DNA of 64,000 nt from Treponema pectinovorum. GTDB taxonomy: Bacteria; Spirochaetota; Spirochaetia; Treponematales; Treponemataceae. The DNA is taken from the NCBI RefSeq assembly GCF_900497595.1, contig NZ_UFQO01000001.1, forward strand, positions 1 through 64,000, given 5' to 3'. Position numbers and translations under genes: made by a program. Below, piece by piece: positions 50,601 to 59,577 of the stretch (positions are counted from its first letter, which is position 1; every line of letters begins with the position of its first letter). Below the pieces are notes generated by a model. It searched no databases. It was not told where the DNA came from and worked only from the letters and a program-made list of their open reading frames with translations.

Positions 50601-51716
50601 ATGAATATCGGCATTGATACTTTTGGCTGCGGTCATGGAAAAACAGGTTTAGGTTCATATCTTTCTTCACTTTCTGCACAGTTAAAAAATACCGATAAAA
50701 ACAAATTTGAACTTTTTGGTTCAGAAATCGACAGATACACCTACGGTAGCGAAACTGGACTCAACTTTTTTTCTGTAAAACTCCCAGACAGCGAACGCGC
50801 AGAAATTTTTTGGCACTATGCTTTTGCGAATTTTTTTGCAAAACGCAGGCATTATTCGGCTGTTTTATATACCGCTGGCGCTCGCTATCTTCCTTTTTTT
50901 TACAGCATTCCTGGCGTTGCGGTTGTGCACGATGTTGTATCAGAACTTTATCTTTCTGGCGGTTCTGAAAGAAGAAAGGCTAGGGTGATATTTTCCCTCA
51001 AAAATGCTTCCAAAATAATTGCAGTAAGCCATTTTATCCGCCGCGATTTGATAAAACTTGGTGTAAAAGACGAAAAAATCGTTGTTGTCTATAACGGAAT
51101 AAATCATTCTGAATTTTATCCAAGAGAAGATTTAGAGCCAGAATTGATGGATATAAAACCTTTTTCTGTAAAAAAACCTTATTTTATTTATCCGTCTCAA
51201 ATGTCTGCTGCAACAAAAAAACATGTAGAATTGATAAGGGCATTCAATCTGTTTAAAGAGAGAACTCATCTTGGACACCGCCTAGTTTTAACAGGCAAAG
51301 AAGGAAATGTTACTCAAGATGTAAAAAATGAAATTCTAAAATCAAAATTTAGAGAAGATATTTTTATTGTGGGGTTTTTCCCGCACGAAAGTTTTCCGCT
51401 TTTGTATTCAAATTCAGAGGGCTGCCTTTTTCCTTCGATAAATGAAGGCGTTGGGCTTCCTGTTTTAGAAGCACTTGCGACTGGAATTCCTGTTGCTTGT
51501 TCAAATGCCGGCTCTCTCCCAGAAATTGCAGGCGACAATGCACTCTATTTTAACAGCGACGATATAGAAGAAATGGCAAAAGCTATAGAGTTGCTGGCAG
51601 TAGACTCCGCTTTACGAAAAAAATTGAAGGCTAGTGGCATTGAGTGGACAAAGCGATTTAGTTGGGATAAAACTGCAGAAAAAACTATTGAGGTTTTAAA
51701 AAGCGTTGCAAAATAA
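50601..51716 (+). CDS. Glycosyltransferase family 4
   Basis: 371 residues from ATG 50601; the ATG at 50577 lies upstream of the probable -10. GT-B fold: N-terminal GIDTFGCGHGKTGLGSYLSSL, a linker VVYNGINHSEFYP, and the C-terminal nucleotide-sugar site SINEGVGLPVLEALATGIPVACSNAGSLPEIAG with the EX7E motif. The retaining enzymes of this family add sugars to lipids or polysaccharides; the donor and acceptor are not predictable here. No other sugar genes adjoin. Confidence 0.9.
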   Translation: MNIGIDTFGCGHGKTGLGSYLSSLSAQLKNTDKNKFELFGSEIDRYTYGSETGLNFFSVKLPDSERAEIFWHYAFANFFAKRRHYSAVLYTAGARYLPFFYSIPGVAVVHDVVSELYLSGGSERRKARVIFSLKNASKIIAVSHFIRRDLIKLGVKDEKIVVVYNGINHSEFYPREDLEPELMDIKPFSVKKPYFIYPSQMSAATKKHVELIRAFNLFKERTHLGHRLVLTGKEGNVTQDVKNEILKSKFREDIFIVGFFPHESFPLLYSNSEGCLFPSINEGVGLPVLEALATGIPVACSNAGSLPEIAGDNALYFNSDDIEEMAKAIELLAVDSALRKKLKASGIEWTKRFSWDKTAEKTIEVLKSVAK

Positions 51717-51752
51717 AAAAGCCGAATTTTGTTCAAATCTCAAAACTCGGCT
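51714..51752 (-). terminator. Intrinsic terminator, shared
   Basis: AGCCGAATTTTG (51720-51731) pairs with CAAAACTCGGCT (51741-51752) with one mismatch; on the minus strand it ends in six T residues. It closes the partner-switching operon and may also stop the glycosyltransferase transcript. Confidence 0.75.
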
Positions 51753-51777
51753 TCGTGTTCTAATATAAAAAAATTAT

Positions 51778-52329
51778 TTATTCTTCATCAACAGCGACGC
51801 CATGATGCTTTTGCTGAAATCTCTTTAACATAGCAACGCCATTTCTCTTTCCGTTGTAAACGTAACCGCCGTCCCAGTATTCTAGTGCTGCAAACAAAGC
51901 GTTTCCGCCATCCTGGTCGTCAGATTTTTTTGTTCTAAAAGAAACGTAGTTTGCAAGTTCTTCAAATTTGTGATTTTGCAAACAATCTATTCGCTTTCTG
52001 TTAAATTCGTTCCAGTTTTCAAGCTCTTTAAAGCCTTCTCCTTCATCTTTTACAATCAGGTGTGCATGCGACGGACTGAACGAATACCAAACTCTAACTT
52101 TTTTGTTGATGTCGCAATTATTGCCGTGTTTTACAGCATTTTTTATCACTTCTGAAATTTGCTGTTCAAGAAGGTTTATTTCCTTTATTTCAAGAGGCGC
52201 CGACTGTACTATCAAGAGTGTAAAATAACGAATCTGGCGAAAATCGGAAGGAAATTCCTTGTAAAGCATATTTGTTGTATCGAAAAGCGGGTCATTTTCA
52301 TCCGAGCGTAACTCTTTGTAAAGTTCCAT
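51778..52329 (-). CDS. RsbW/SpoIIAB-like HATPase (anti-sigma kinase type)
   Basis: 183 residues with a GHKL ATPase core: N-box LEQQISEVIKNAVKHGN, G1 box VKDEGEGF. The lid and G2 region are enlarged by about 40 residues (ENWNEFNRKRIDCLQNHKFEELANYVSFRT) before GGNALFAALEYWD. In the family the protein binds a sigma factor or other target and phosphorylates a STAS antagonist. The STAS gene lies immediately upstream. No sigma factor gene is in the cluster, so the target is unknown. GGAG precedes the ATG. Confidence 0.85.
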   Translation of the reverse strand: MELYKELRSDENDPLFDTTNMLYKEFPSDFRQIRYFTLLIVQSAPLEIKEINLLEQQISEVIKNAVKHGNNCDINKKVRVWYSFSPSHAHLIVKDEGEGFKELENWNEFNRKRIDCLQNHKFEELANYVSFRTKKSDDQDGGNALFAALEYWDGGYVYNGKRNGVAMLKRFQQKHHGVAVDEE

Positions 52330-52363
52330 CTTATTACTCCATTTTGTATTTTCTACAAACTCT

Positions 52364-52702
52364 CTATTCGTTTACCATCAAAAGTGCTTCTTCGATGCTG
52401 TTAGCGATTGGGAAATACCCCATCAACTTTGTCAATTCGATAACCTTTTTTACAGAACCGTGAATGTTTGAAATTGCCAATTTTAAATTCATCTTCTTTA
52501 TTGTAGAGCAGATGTATATAAGTGCGCCAATTCCTGATGAATCGATATAGTCTACCTGTTCAAGATTTATGATGAAATTTTTTACATTCTTTTCCAGCAT
52601 TTTCATAACTAGTTCTTTTAATTTATACGAATTGTAAAGATCCATCTCACCGTTTACATCAATGATATAAACCTCTCCATTTTTACGAATCTTCAGTTCC
52701 AT
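52364..52702 (-). CDS. STAS-domain anti-sigma factor antagonist
   Basis: 112 residues, a single STAS domain. MELKIRKNGEVYIIDVNGEMDLYNS opens the fold, and INLEQVDYIDSSGIGALI contains the serine that is phosphorylated in SpoIIAA/RsbV proteins. When unphosphorylated it would bind the HATPase and free its target. It lies between the phosphatase gene (20-nt gap) and the HATPase gene (34-nt gap). Confidence 0.93.
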   Translation of the reverse strand: MELKIRKNGEVYIIDVNGEMDLYNSYKLKELVMKMLEKNVKNFIINLEQVDYIDSSGIGALIYICSTIKKMNLKLAISNIHGSVKKVIELTKLMGYFPIANSIEEALLMVNE

Positions 52703-52722
52703 AAGAAAAACTCCTTTTTTAT

Positions 52723-54372
52723 TTACTGAATTTTTATAATTAGAAGTGTCTGATCGTCGTACAGCATTTGTGAACCGACAAACTTCTTCATATCAGTCTT
52801 TATCAAGTCCGCCAATAGTGTTCCCGATAAAGCATTGTTTGTTTTTATAAGATTTGAAAGACGACTCATGGAATATTGCTTTCCAGAAGAATCCAACGCT
52901 TCAATCAAGCCGTCAGTGAATGTAATTATAATATCCCCTTGAGAAACTGTAAACTGAATATCCTTGTAAGTCGTTGTTTTTTCTACGCCGAGTGGTTCAT
53001 TAGAAGCAGATTTTCTTTCTACACTGCCTTTTTCTTTTGAATAAAGATAAACACCTGTTGTTCCTGCCGATGAAAATTGAACGGTTTTACTTGCAGGATT
53101 GTAATTTATCAGAGCAATCGAAGAAAAGTGCTCAAAATTTGTTTCGCCACAGATTTCTTTGTTTGCAAGAGTTAATATTGTCCCTGAACTTTGCGGAGTA
53201 TTGACCAATAGGCGAACCATAGAACGAATCATAGACATCACGAGAAATGAGTTTTTTCCTTTTCCTGCAACATCCATCAAGATAAATGAAATTCTATCCT
53301 TTCTTGCCTGCAATACATCATATACATCGGAACAAACACCTTCTGTGTGTTCTGTAAAAGACCCAAAAGAAATTCCTTCTAGTTGACCGGTTTTTTTTGG
53401 AAGAAGAATATTTTGTAAATCTTCAACTATTTTGCTTTCTTTCGAAATTTCATTTTTTTCATAGAATTCTGCAAAATCTGTAGTAGTTTTTAATGCTACT
53501 TCTGCAAAACTTGCTAACAACAAAGCACGGTCAAATTCCTGCTGTGTAAAAGTTTTCCCTAAATTTTTAGAAAGAGCCAAAAGCCCTATTACAATTCCTT
53601 TTCCCCTAAGGTGAATTGGAATAAAAATGTATGAGCCAAGTTTTAAGAATTCTTCTGGCCGGTTTTCAAAAATTCTGGAGTCTGTCTTAGGTTCATTTAT
53701 CATTTCTGCTTTACCAGAACTTGCAACTTCGCCAAATATATTGTCGCGAAGCGGAAACGCTGCAAATTTAAAACTTGTTGAAACTCTCAATTCCTTGTGT
53801 GGAATTTCATCTGGAAGTTTATAAGGAGGAGGGAAGTTTCCCACAAATGATTTTACGTTTATGGAATCTTCAAAATCGTCTACCATTAAAATGGCTCCAC
53901 CATCTGCTCCTGTTACTTCTATGCAACTCCTGTTTATAGTATCCAGTAAATTCTGAAATCCTTCTTTTTTGCCAAAGGCATCGGAAGCTAATTGAGCAAA
54001 TGAGCGACCTTTTTCTACGATGTTTATCTCTTCTGGGCGCACATCTTCAATTATAATTTCTTTTTTATCTTCTTTTTGTTCTTCTACAACTTTTTTATGA
54101 GTTTCTTTGCGAGGTTTCCCAAACGAAAGCATTATCAGATATGGAAGGATTATCAATGAGGCTAGAAGGAGTACTACGACGAAACGCATAATGCTAGGAT
54201 TTAAAGCAGTGTAAATGCAGTCCGCTATGATGATAGTGATTGAAAGAAATGAAAGTAAACTTACCTTTGCTGTTTTTCGAATTTTGATTATAGCAAGAAA
54301 GATAAAAAACACTGCACATAAACCAGCAGTTATAAATAGAGGAATGTAGGCTATTGCATCAGAATTGAACAA
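52723..54372 (-). CDS. Membrane-anchored RsbU/SpoIIE-type PP2C phosphatase with GAF domain
   Basis: 549 residues from TTG 54372, with GGAG 9 nt upstream. Three membrane helices span about 8-90, a GAF domain about 130-310, and a PPM/SpoIIE phosphatase about 330-549. The metal-binding aspartates are in CSDVYDV (in place of the usual GGDFYD), ILMDVAGKG, FTDGLIEAL and YDDQTLLII. It would dephosphorylate the STAS partner in response to a GAF or membrane signal. The motif change leaves the Asp residues in place, so activity is likely. Confidence 0.9.
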   Translation of the reverse strand: MFNSDAIAYIPLFITAGLCAVFFIFLAIIKIRKTAKVSLLSFLSITIIIADCIYTALNPSIMRFVVVLLLASLIILPYLIMLSFGKPRKETHKKVVEEQKEDKKEIIIEDVRPEEINIVEKGRSFAQLASDAFGKKEGFQNLLDTINRSCIEVTGADGGAILMVDDFEDSINVKSFVGNFPPPYKLPDEIPHKELRVSTSFKFAAFPLRDNIFGEVASSGKAEMINEPKTDSRIFENRPEEFLKLGSYIFIPIHLRGKGIVIGLLALSKNLGKTFTQQEFDRALLLASFAEVALKTTTDFAEFYEKNEISKESKIVEDLQNILLPKKTGQLEGISFGSFTEHTEGVCSDVYDVLQARKDRISFILMDVAGKGKNSFLVMSMIRSMVRLLVNTPQSSGTILTLANKEICGETNFEHFSSIALINYNPASKTVQFSSAGTTGVYLYSKEKGSVERKSASNEPLGVEKTTTYKDIQFTVSQGDIIITFTDGLIEALDSSGKQYSMSRLSNLIKTNNALSGTLLADLIKTDMKKFVGSQMLYDDQTLLIIKIQ

Positions 54373-54450
54373 TTTTTAATTCTCCGTTTTTGATAAAACA
54401 GTTTTACTATACATGTAATACCGTCATTGTAATATTGAGAAAAACTCCCG

Positions 54451-55383
54451 TCAACCTAAGAAGTTTTCAATTTCTTTTTTTAGTATGATTTTTTTTATTT
54501 TGTTTAAGATTCTCTTCCGAAAATTACTGCCAAATTTTAGCGTGAACGAATCTGCTGCTTCGTCTATGCTATAGTCGTTGCCAAATTTTTCTTTTATTTC
54601 ATCCCAGTATTTTATGATATATACATAGATGTCGCTTTTTGTTCTGCCCTTAAAAAATCGCATAGTCCTATGCCGGTCTATGACTTTTATAACTGGAAGA
54701 TAAACTGTTCTAAACCACGATAAAATAGCCTCGTCCATTCCAATTTCTTCTGTTCGGTTCATATTGATGTAATATTTGTGCGTCAAAATGTGGTTGTAAA
54801 TTACGTCGTATTGACCTGGAACAGAAAAATCTAAGCACCAGTAATCTGTTACATCGCCAAACCCTGTTTTTCCGTAAAAAATTCGTTTTTCGTAAGCGAT
54901 AACCTGTTTTGTCATCTTTTGAAATGAATCTCCAGGAGTTAAGCGAATTTCACTTTGAAGGCTTACAACTTCTGCATCTATAAACTCAATTCCTTTTGCC
55001 TTTGCTACAGAAACTCTGTGATTTCCATCGCGAACAAAATACAGTCCACCAAGTTCGTAGAGTTTTATTGGCGGAAGGTTTATATCTTTGATGTTAGCCA
55101 TATCTATATGCTCCCATCTTGTTTTTAAGTGTGCTCTTTTTGGAAAAAATCTATTGTCAAAATCCAAATAGCGAGATTCACTTCCTACAATATATTTTAC
55201 AGGAACGGTTTTCATTCCAAGATAGGTTTCGTTATCTGGTTTTAACATTTTTTTTATGTCAGAAAACGAAATCAAAGTCGCTTCTTCTGGATTTAAAAAA
55301 TGCTGAATTTCATTAAAAAGCGCTTTGTTGCGAGCCTTTGCAAAGTCTTCGTTGGTTTCTGTCGATAAGAGCGATTCAGACAT
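54451..55383 (-). CDS. ParB/sulfiredoxin-fold domain protein
   Basis: 310 residues from ATG 55383, with GGAG 6 nt upstream; the longer frame starts at a TTG inside that site. The middle (about 85-140) has PPIKLYELGGLYFVRDGNHRVSVAKAKGIEFIDAEVV, the ParB/Srx nucleotide-binding pattern with the (D)GNHRxxxA box. The C-terminal 150 residues are helical and unrecognised. ParB-fold proteins bind CTP, ATP or DNA; it is not a canonical chromosome-partitioning ParB. It overlaps the upstream phosphoesterase by 8 nt. Confidence 0.7.
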   Translation of the reverse strand: MSESLLSTETNEDFAKARNKALFNEIQHFLNPEEATLISFSDIKKMLKPDNETYLGMKTVPVKYIVGSESRYLDFDNRFFPKRAHLKTRWEHIDMANIKDINLPPIKLYELGGLYFVRDGNHRVSVAKAKGIEFIDAEVVSLQSEIRLTPGDSFQKMTKQVIAYEKRIFYGKTGFGDVTDYWCLDFSVPGQYDVIYNHILTHKYYINMNRTEEIGMDEAILSWFRTVYLPVIKVIDRHRTMRFFKGRTKSDIYVYIIKYWDEIKEKFGNDYSIDEAADSFTLKFGSNFRKRILNKIKKIILKKEIENFLG

Positions 55384-56146
55384 TTGCTTCTCCAATTACA
55401 TCATTTTTATCTGCAAAAAGATTTAAAATTATGTGGCTGTATGCATTTATTACCAAAGTTTCTTTGTCTGCTCGATTTTTTACTGCGGTAATTCGTTGCT
55501 CGTTTGCGTCATAAAGGTGAATATGCCCATGGATAAGATAGGATGGGCTGAATCTTTTTATAAAGGAATTAAAACATTCAAAACCCTGATGGCAGGCATC
55601 TTCTTTGTCGTGAATATGACGAGGAGATGCGTGAGTTAAAAATATGTCGAGATATTTTCCATAGCGCATTTTGTTGTATAAAAGACCTGGAATCATTTTG
55701 ATAAGGGCGATTTTCATCTGGAATTCGCTGTATTGGTTTAAGCCGTTGTTGTATTTTTTAGAGCCAGAAATTCCAGATATTAGAAGCGGACGTCTTTTTC
55801 CTGTGTCTGGGTCTGTTATCATCAACTTTTTGTAGCGAATATTTTTAAATCCTACATAGATTCCGCCAAAACTTCCATTCATATCCAAAGGATTGCTTCC
55901 AGGTTGAATTGTTGGATGTGGACCCTTGTTCCGTTTTTTTAAGGTGTGATAGTAGCCAAATTCCGAAAGATTGTGGTTGCCAAATATAAAAAAAGTCGGC
56001 TTGTTCAGGGTTGAAACTATAAAATCTATGTAGTCAGACGGCAAATCACCTGCACTAAGAACAGCAACACAGTCTGAAAATCTTTCCTTTGCTAATGAGC
56101 TGTATACTAACGGGTCTATCTGATCTGAAACGCAGAGAATTTTCAT
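55376..56146 (-). CDS. Metallophosphoesterase
   Basis: 256 residues of calcineurin-like fold. Metal-ligand motifs are VSDQID near the N-terminus (the usual DxH is altered), SAGDLPSDYI, FGNHNLSE, LTHASPRHIHD and HGHIHLYD. The missing first His is seen in some subfamilies. Cytoplasmic, as there is no signal peptide. Substrate unknown; nucleotide or cyclic-nucleotide diesters are possible. It lies 7 nt downstream of the TPR/Mrr-like gene and overlaps the ParB-fold gene. Confidence 0.88.
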   Translation of the reverse strand: MKILCVSDQIDPLVYSSLAKERFSDCVAVLSAGDLPSDYIDFIVSTLNKPTFFIFGNHNLSEFGYYHTLKKRNKGPHPTIQPGSNPLDMNGSFGGIYVGFKNIRYKKLMITDPDTGKRRPLLISGISGSKKYNNGLNQYSEFQMKIALIKMIPGLLYNKMRYGKYLDIFLTHASPRHIHDKEDACHQGFECFNSFIKRFSPSYLIHGHIHLYDANEQRITAVKNRADKETLVINAYSHIILNLFADKNDVIGEANV

Positions 56147-56153
56147 ATATCGT

Positions 56154-57524
56154 TTAAATTCCTGCTTTATCTAAAATTCGCTCGAGTTTTTCTTTCCCCA
56201 CAAGTTCAATCGGGCGGTTTTCTGCAAAGCCAGATGCGGAACTTGTAAAACCCGCAGAAGCAAAGACTATAACTTTAGTGCAATTTGCCTGTTTGCTCAT
56301 ATCCAAGAATTTTCTTATTGCAGAATCTTCAATGGCATCGGTATCTCGGCTAAAAATCAAAAGATAGGTCTGTTTTCTTACATTCATCCAGTCGTCGCTT
56401 TTTTGTTCAGTGCATGTCATTATGCAGCCCCATTTTTTTGAATCTATTTTTTGTGCAGCCATAGAAAAACCACTCATAGCAACTTTTTTACAGATTTCTA
56501 CAAATTCTTCCTGTGAGCAGGTTAAAAACTCTTTTAACGAGTCGTTTGACTGCAAATCGCGATATTCAGAAAGTTTTGCAGCAACATCTCTAAATGAATG
56601 GTTGTGCTGATAAATTATTTGCCACTGCTCTATTGCCTTGTCTATATCTCTATTTCTTTCGTAGCAGGAAGCAAGAAAATATCTTGCATACAAAGTTTCC
56701 TGAGCTTTTTCGTCTTTTGAAGCTTTTACAGCTCTGTCAAATTCTGCCAATGCATTGTCAAAAGATTTTGCCATCATATAACAGGAGCCTCTTTCTAAAA
56801 GCGCTCTCTGTTTAAATTCTGGATCTCTAAGTGCTTTTTCGAATGCGTTTACCGCTCCTGGATAATCTTTGTTTTCTTTTAATATTTTTCCAAGATAGTA
56901 GTATGAAGAATAAGTTTGTGGACTTAAAGATATTGCAAGGTCGATTTCTTTTTTTGCTTCTGCAAACTGCTTTGCACGGAATAAGAGTAAACCCATTGCA
57001 GCGTGTGCTTTTACGTGGCGGCGATTTAATTGAATCGCTTTTTGATAAAATCCCAAGGCAGAATCCGCTCTGCTTTTTTGTTCGTAGATTTTTCCGCAGT
57101 TGTAATAATTTTCTGCGTTTGTAGGTTCGAGTTTTGTCAAGAGTAAAAACTCTTTTAAAGCCTCGTCGTTTTGATTGAATTTTAGATACAACTGCGAAAG
57201 CTGCTTTCTAAACTCTGTTTCTGGAATTTTAGCGTCAAAAATTGCATTCTGATTTACAACTTTGTATTCCATAAGAGCGAGTTCATTTTTTTTGTCTGCG
57301 ATATACGCTTTTCCTAAATAATAGTGAGCCAAATAATTTCTAGGCTCTCGTGCTATCACAGCCTTTGCCAATTTTTCGGCAGCACTGTACTTTCCTGATT
57401 TTATAAGTTTTGTGATGGAATCCAATTTTTTTGGCTTTATGATTGATTTTAATATTGCACTTCCAAGAAAAAGAACGCCAACTGCAAGTATTGCAATTAC
57501 GACAAGTTGAAGTGGATTATCCAT
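56154..57524 (-). CDS. Membrane-anchored TPR protein with Mrr/REase-like C-terminus
   Basis: 456 residues. An N-terminal membrane helix (LVVIAILAVGVLFLGSAIL) is followed by seven to eight TPR units (about 35-320, for example AENYYNCGKIYEQKSRADSALGFYQKAIQL). The last 110 residues (about 345-456) have the pattern of a restriction-endonuclease-like domain of Mrr type: KKWGCIMTCTEQKSDDWMNVRKQTYLLIFSRD and CTKVIVFASAGFTSSA. The catalytic D-ExK residues are not clear, so nuclease activity is doubtful. GGGAGA precedes the ATG. First gene of the 51.8-57.5 kb cluster. Confidence 0.75.
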   Translation of the reverse strand: MDNPLQLVVIAILAVGVLFLGSAILKSIIKPKKLDSITKLIKSGKYSAAEKLAKAVIAREPRNYLAHYYLGKAYIADKKNELALMEYKVVNQNAIFDAKIPETEFRKQLSQLYLKFNQNDEALKEFLLLTKLEPTNAENYYNCGKIYEQKSRADSALGFYQKAIQLNRRHVKAHAAMGLLLFRAKQFAEAKKEIDLAISLSPQTYSSYYYLGKILKENKDYPGAVNAFEKALRDPEFKQRALLERGSCYMMAKSFDNALAEFDRAVKASKDEKAQETLYARYFLASCYERNRDIDKAIEQWQIIYQHNHSFRDVAAKLSEYRDLQSNDSLKEFLTCSQEEFVEICKKVAMSGFSMAAQKIDSKKWGCIMTCTEQKSDDWMNVRKQTYLLIFSRDTDAIEDSAIRKFLDMSKQANCTKVIVFASAGFTSSASGFAENRPIELVGKEKLERILDKAGI

Positions 57525-57687
57525 TTTTCTCCCTCTGCATAAAAGTTGTTGCCTCGCTAAGAATAATCTTTTGGCTTTGATGTGTCAAACTTTCGTCTAT
57601 TGAAATATCATTAAATTCTTTGTTACTGTAAGGATTAGAAATTTTTGAAGATTTATTGAACAAGGATTTTTTACCGATATTAAAACC

Positions 57688-59403
57688 ATGAAAAAATTAT
57701 TCTGTGTGTTTTGTGTTTTCATTTCGTTTCTTTTAATTTTTCCGCAAGCAAAGAAAAATTTGACGTCGAAAAAAAGTCAAATTCTAAAAGCATCAAAAAA
57801 TGAAGAAAAAGTTCAAACTCCAGTTGTTTATAACGAAGATTTTGAAAAAGGCGAGGAACTTTTTACGCTCAATAAACCAGAAGAAGCGATTGTCTATTTT
57901 GAAAAATGCATAGATGTAAAAGATGTAAATCCATTGGTTTGGGTTCATTTGGGAGTAGCGTATTATCAGATTGGCGATTTTACTCGCTCACTGGCTTGCT
58001 GTACAAAAGGTCTTACAAAACCAAATACCGACCACAAAATTTTAGCATACAACGCAGGAAATTCCGCCTACGCTCTTACAAATTATGCCAGAGCCGAAGC
58101 CTGTTATGCGATTTCCATAAAAGAAGATGAATCCTTTGCTCCTGCATATTTAAACCGTGCAAATTCTCAACTAAAACAAGACAGGTTGCAGGACGCAAAG
58201 ATGAATTACATAAAATATCTTGAACTTGAGCCAGAATCTTTGCAAAAACAGGATTTAGAAAAACTTTTGATTTTGCTTGATGAAGAAATTTTACGCCGTT
58301 CAAAAGAAAAACCAGAAAAAATCGATTTAGACTTTGCAAATGTAAAAAACGACGAGATGATTTTTGAAATTCCTGTAGAAAAAGTTGCCTTAGAAAATGA
58401 AAATATAGAAGAAAAAAACGATGAAGATGTAAAAGAAGAACTTGTAAACTTAGAAATTGCAAAAGCTCCAGAGATTAGCGAGGATGAAAAAAATCTCAAG
58501 GAAAGCACGGAAGTCGTTACTCAGGAGAAAGTTGAACCTAATTTAGAAGATTCACAATTTGCAAAGGATGAAGATTCTGCACAAGGAAACGAACCCCAGA
58601 ATATTTATGCAGACAATGAAGAAATATTTGACGATGAAGAACTTGCAGATGCCTTGTATAAACTTCCAGCTGGAAAAGTGAGCATAAAGGCTTTAGCTTA
58701 CGGCTTTTCTCCTTATAGCACGGATTCAAAAAAACAAAAGCAGTATTTTAACATTGCCGTTTCGGATAAGAAGAATGTCGAAAGTTATGTTTTTGAAATC
58801 TTAGATGAAAAAGGAAGGGTTGTTCGAACCACAAAGGAAAATCATTTTGAGGCACAGCTTGAATGGGACGGAAAAACCGATAGTGGACTTGTCGCTTCAG
58901 GGCGGTTTACTGCAAGATTGACTGTGTCGTATGCGCAAGGCGGTTTAGTAACTGCACAATCGTCCGCATTTACGTGCTTTAGCGACTTTCCTCAGGTTAG
59001 TATAGAAATTATAGAAAAAACTGAAAATTTAACAGAAAACTTCAGCACCAGCGATGAATTGCTTTCTGGCAGCAAATTGCCGATTGACGATAAATCGACT
59101 GCTGGCGATAAGTTGACTGTTGACTCTGAGTTGCCTGTGGACGACAGGTTAAATATTGACGATAAATTGAAGTTTGCTGTAAAAGTTGAAAGCGAATCTT
59201 TGATTGAATCTTGGAAATTTGAAATAAAAGACGAAGACAAAACTATTTATCAAGAGGAAGGAAAAACTTTGCCATCTCAAATTGAAGTGAATAAAAAAGA
59301 TTTGCTCCAAGATTTTACGCAGGAGAAAGCTTTTGATTGCAAGATTACTGTTAGGAATGCCTTTGGCCTTGAAGCACAAGATTCTTGTTCTATAAAATTA
59401 TAA
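57688..59403 (+). CDS. Exported TPR protein with FlgD-like Ig region
   Basis: 571 residues. A signal peptide (LFCVFCVFISFLLIFPQA) precedes three TPR units (about 45-175). A Glu/Asp/Lys/Asn-rich linker covers about 200-320. An Ig-like module follows (VFEILDEKGRVVRTTKE, FEAQLEWDGKTDSGLVASGRFTARLTVSY) resembling the FlgD/Omp Ig-like repeat. Then come short repeats of an approximate LPIDDK/LTVDSE/LNIDDK pattern (about 455-490) and a final beta domain. No Shine-Dalgarno is seen. Periplasmic location and scaffold role are inferred. Confidence 0.75.
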   Translation: MKKLFCVFCVFISFLLIFPQAKKNLTSKKSQILKASKNEEKVQTPVVYNEDFEKGEELFTLNKPEEAIVYFEKCIDVKDVNPLVWVHLGVAYYQIGDFTRSLACCTKGLTKPNTDHKILAYNAGNSAYALTNYARAEACYAISIKEDESFAPAYLNRANSQLKQDRLQDAKMNYIKYLELEPESLQKQDLEKLLILLDEEILRRSKEKPEKIDLDFANVKNDEMIFEIPVEKVALENENIEEKNDEDVKEELVNLEIAKAPEISEDEKNLKESTEVVTQEKVEPNLEDSQFAKDEDSAQGNEPQNIYADNEEIFDDEELADALYKLPAGKVSIKALAYGFSPYSTDSKKQKQYFNIAVSDKKNVESYVFEILDEKGRVVRTTKENHFEAQLEWDGKTDSGLVASGRFTARLTVSYAQGGLVTAQSSAFTCFSDFPQVSIEIIEKTENLTENFSTSDELLSGSKLPIDDKSTAGDKLTVDSELPVDDRLNIDDKLKFAVKVESESLIESWKFEIKDEDKTIYQEEGKTLPSQIEVNKKDLLQDFTQEKAFDCKITVRNAFGLEAQDSCSIKL

Positions 59404-59464
59404 AAACTGTAAGATGACTTTTTCGTTTTTAAGCTTATTGCAATTTTTATAAAAGAGTTTTTGC

Positions 59465-59562
59465 AATAGCGCTGGGAGCCCCTTTAGTCCACCGCAGGTG
59501 GATGAGCGTAAGCGAAGGGCGTACATAGCGACGGCAGCTTGCTGGCGGATTGCCCTTTTCAT
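59465..59562. repeat. GC-rich intergenic hairpin element (copy 7)
   Basis: Contains CCACC-gca-GGTGG and GTAAGCGAAGG, CATAGCGACGG words like those in the other copies. It separates the convergent TPR and mutL genes. Confidence 0.45.
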
Positions 59563-59577
59563 TTTTAAATTTATTTT

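Noticed and set aside
57661-57688. Leaderless promoter for the TPR/FlgD-like gene
   Set aside because: GATATT lies 6 nt before the ATG, but the nearest TTGAAC is only 14 nt upstream of it, too close for a normal promoter.
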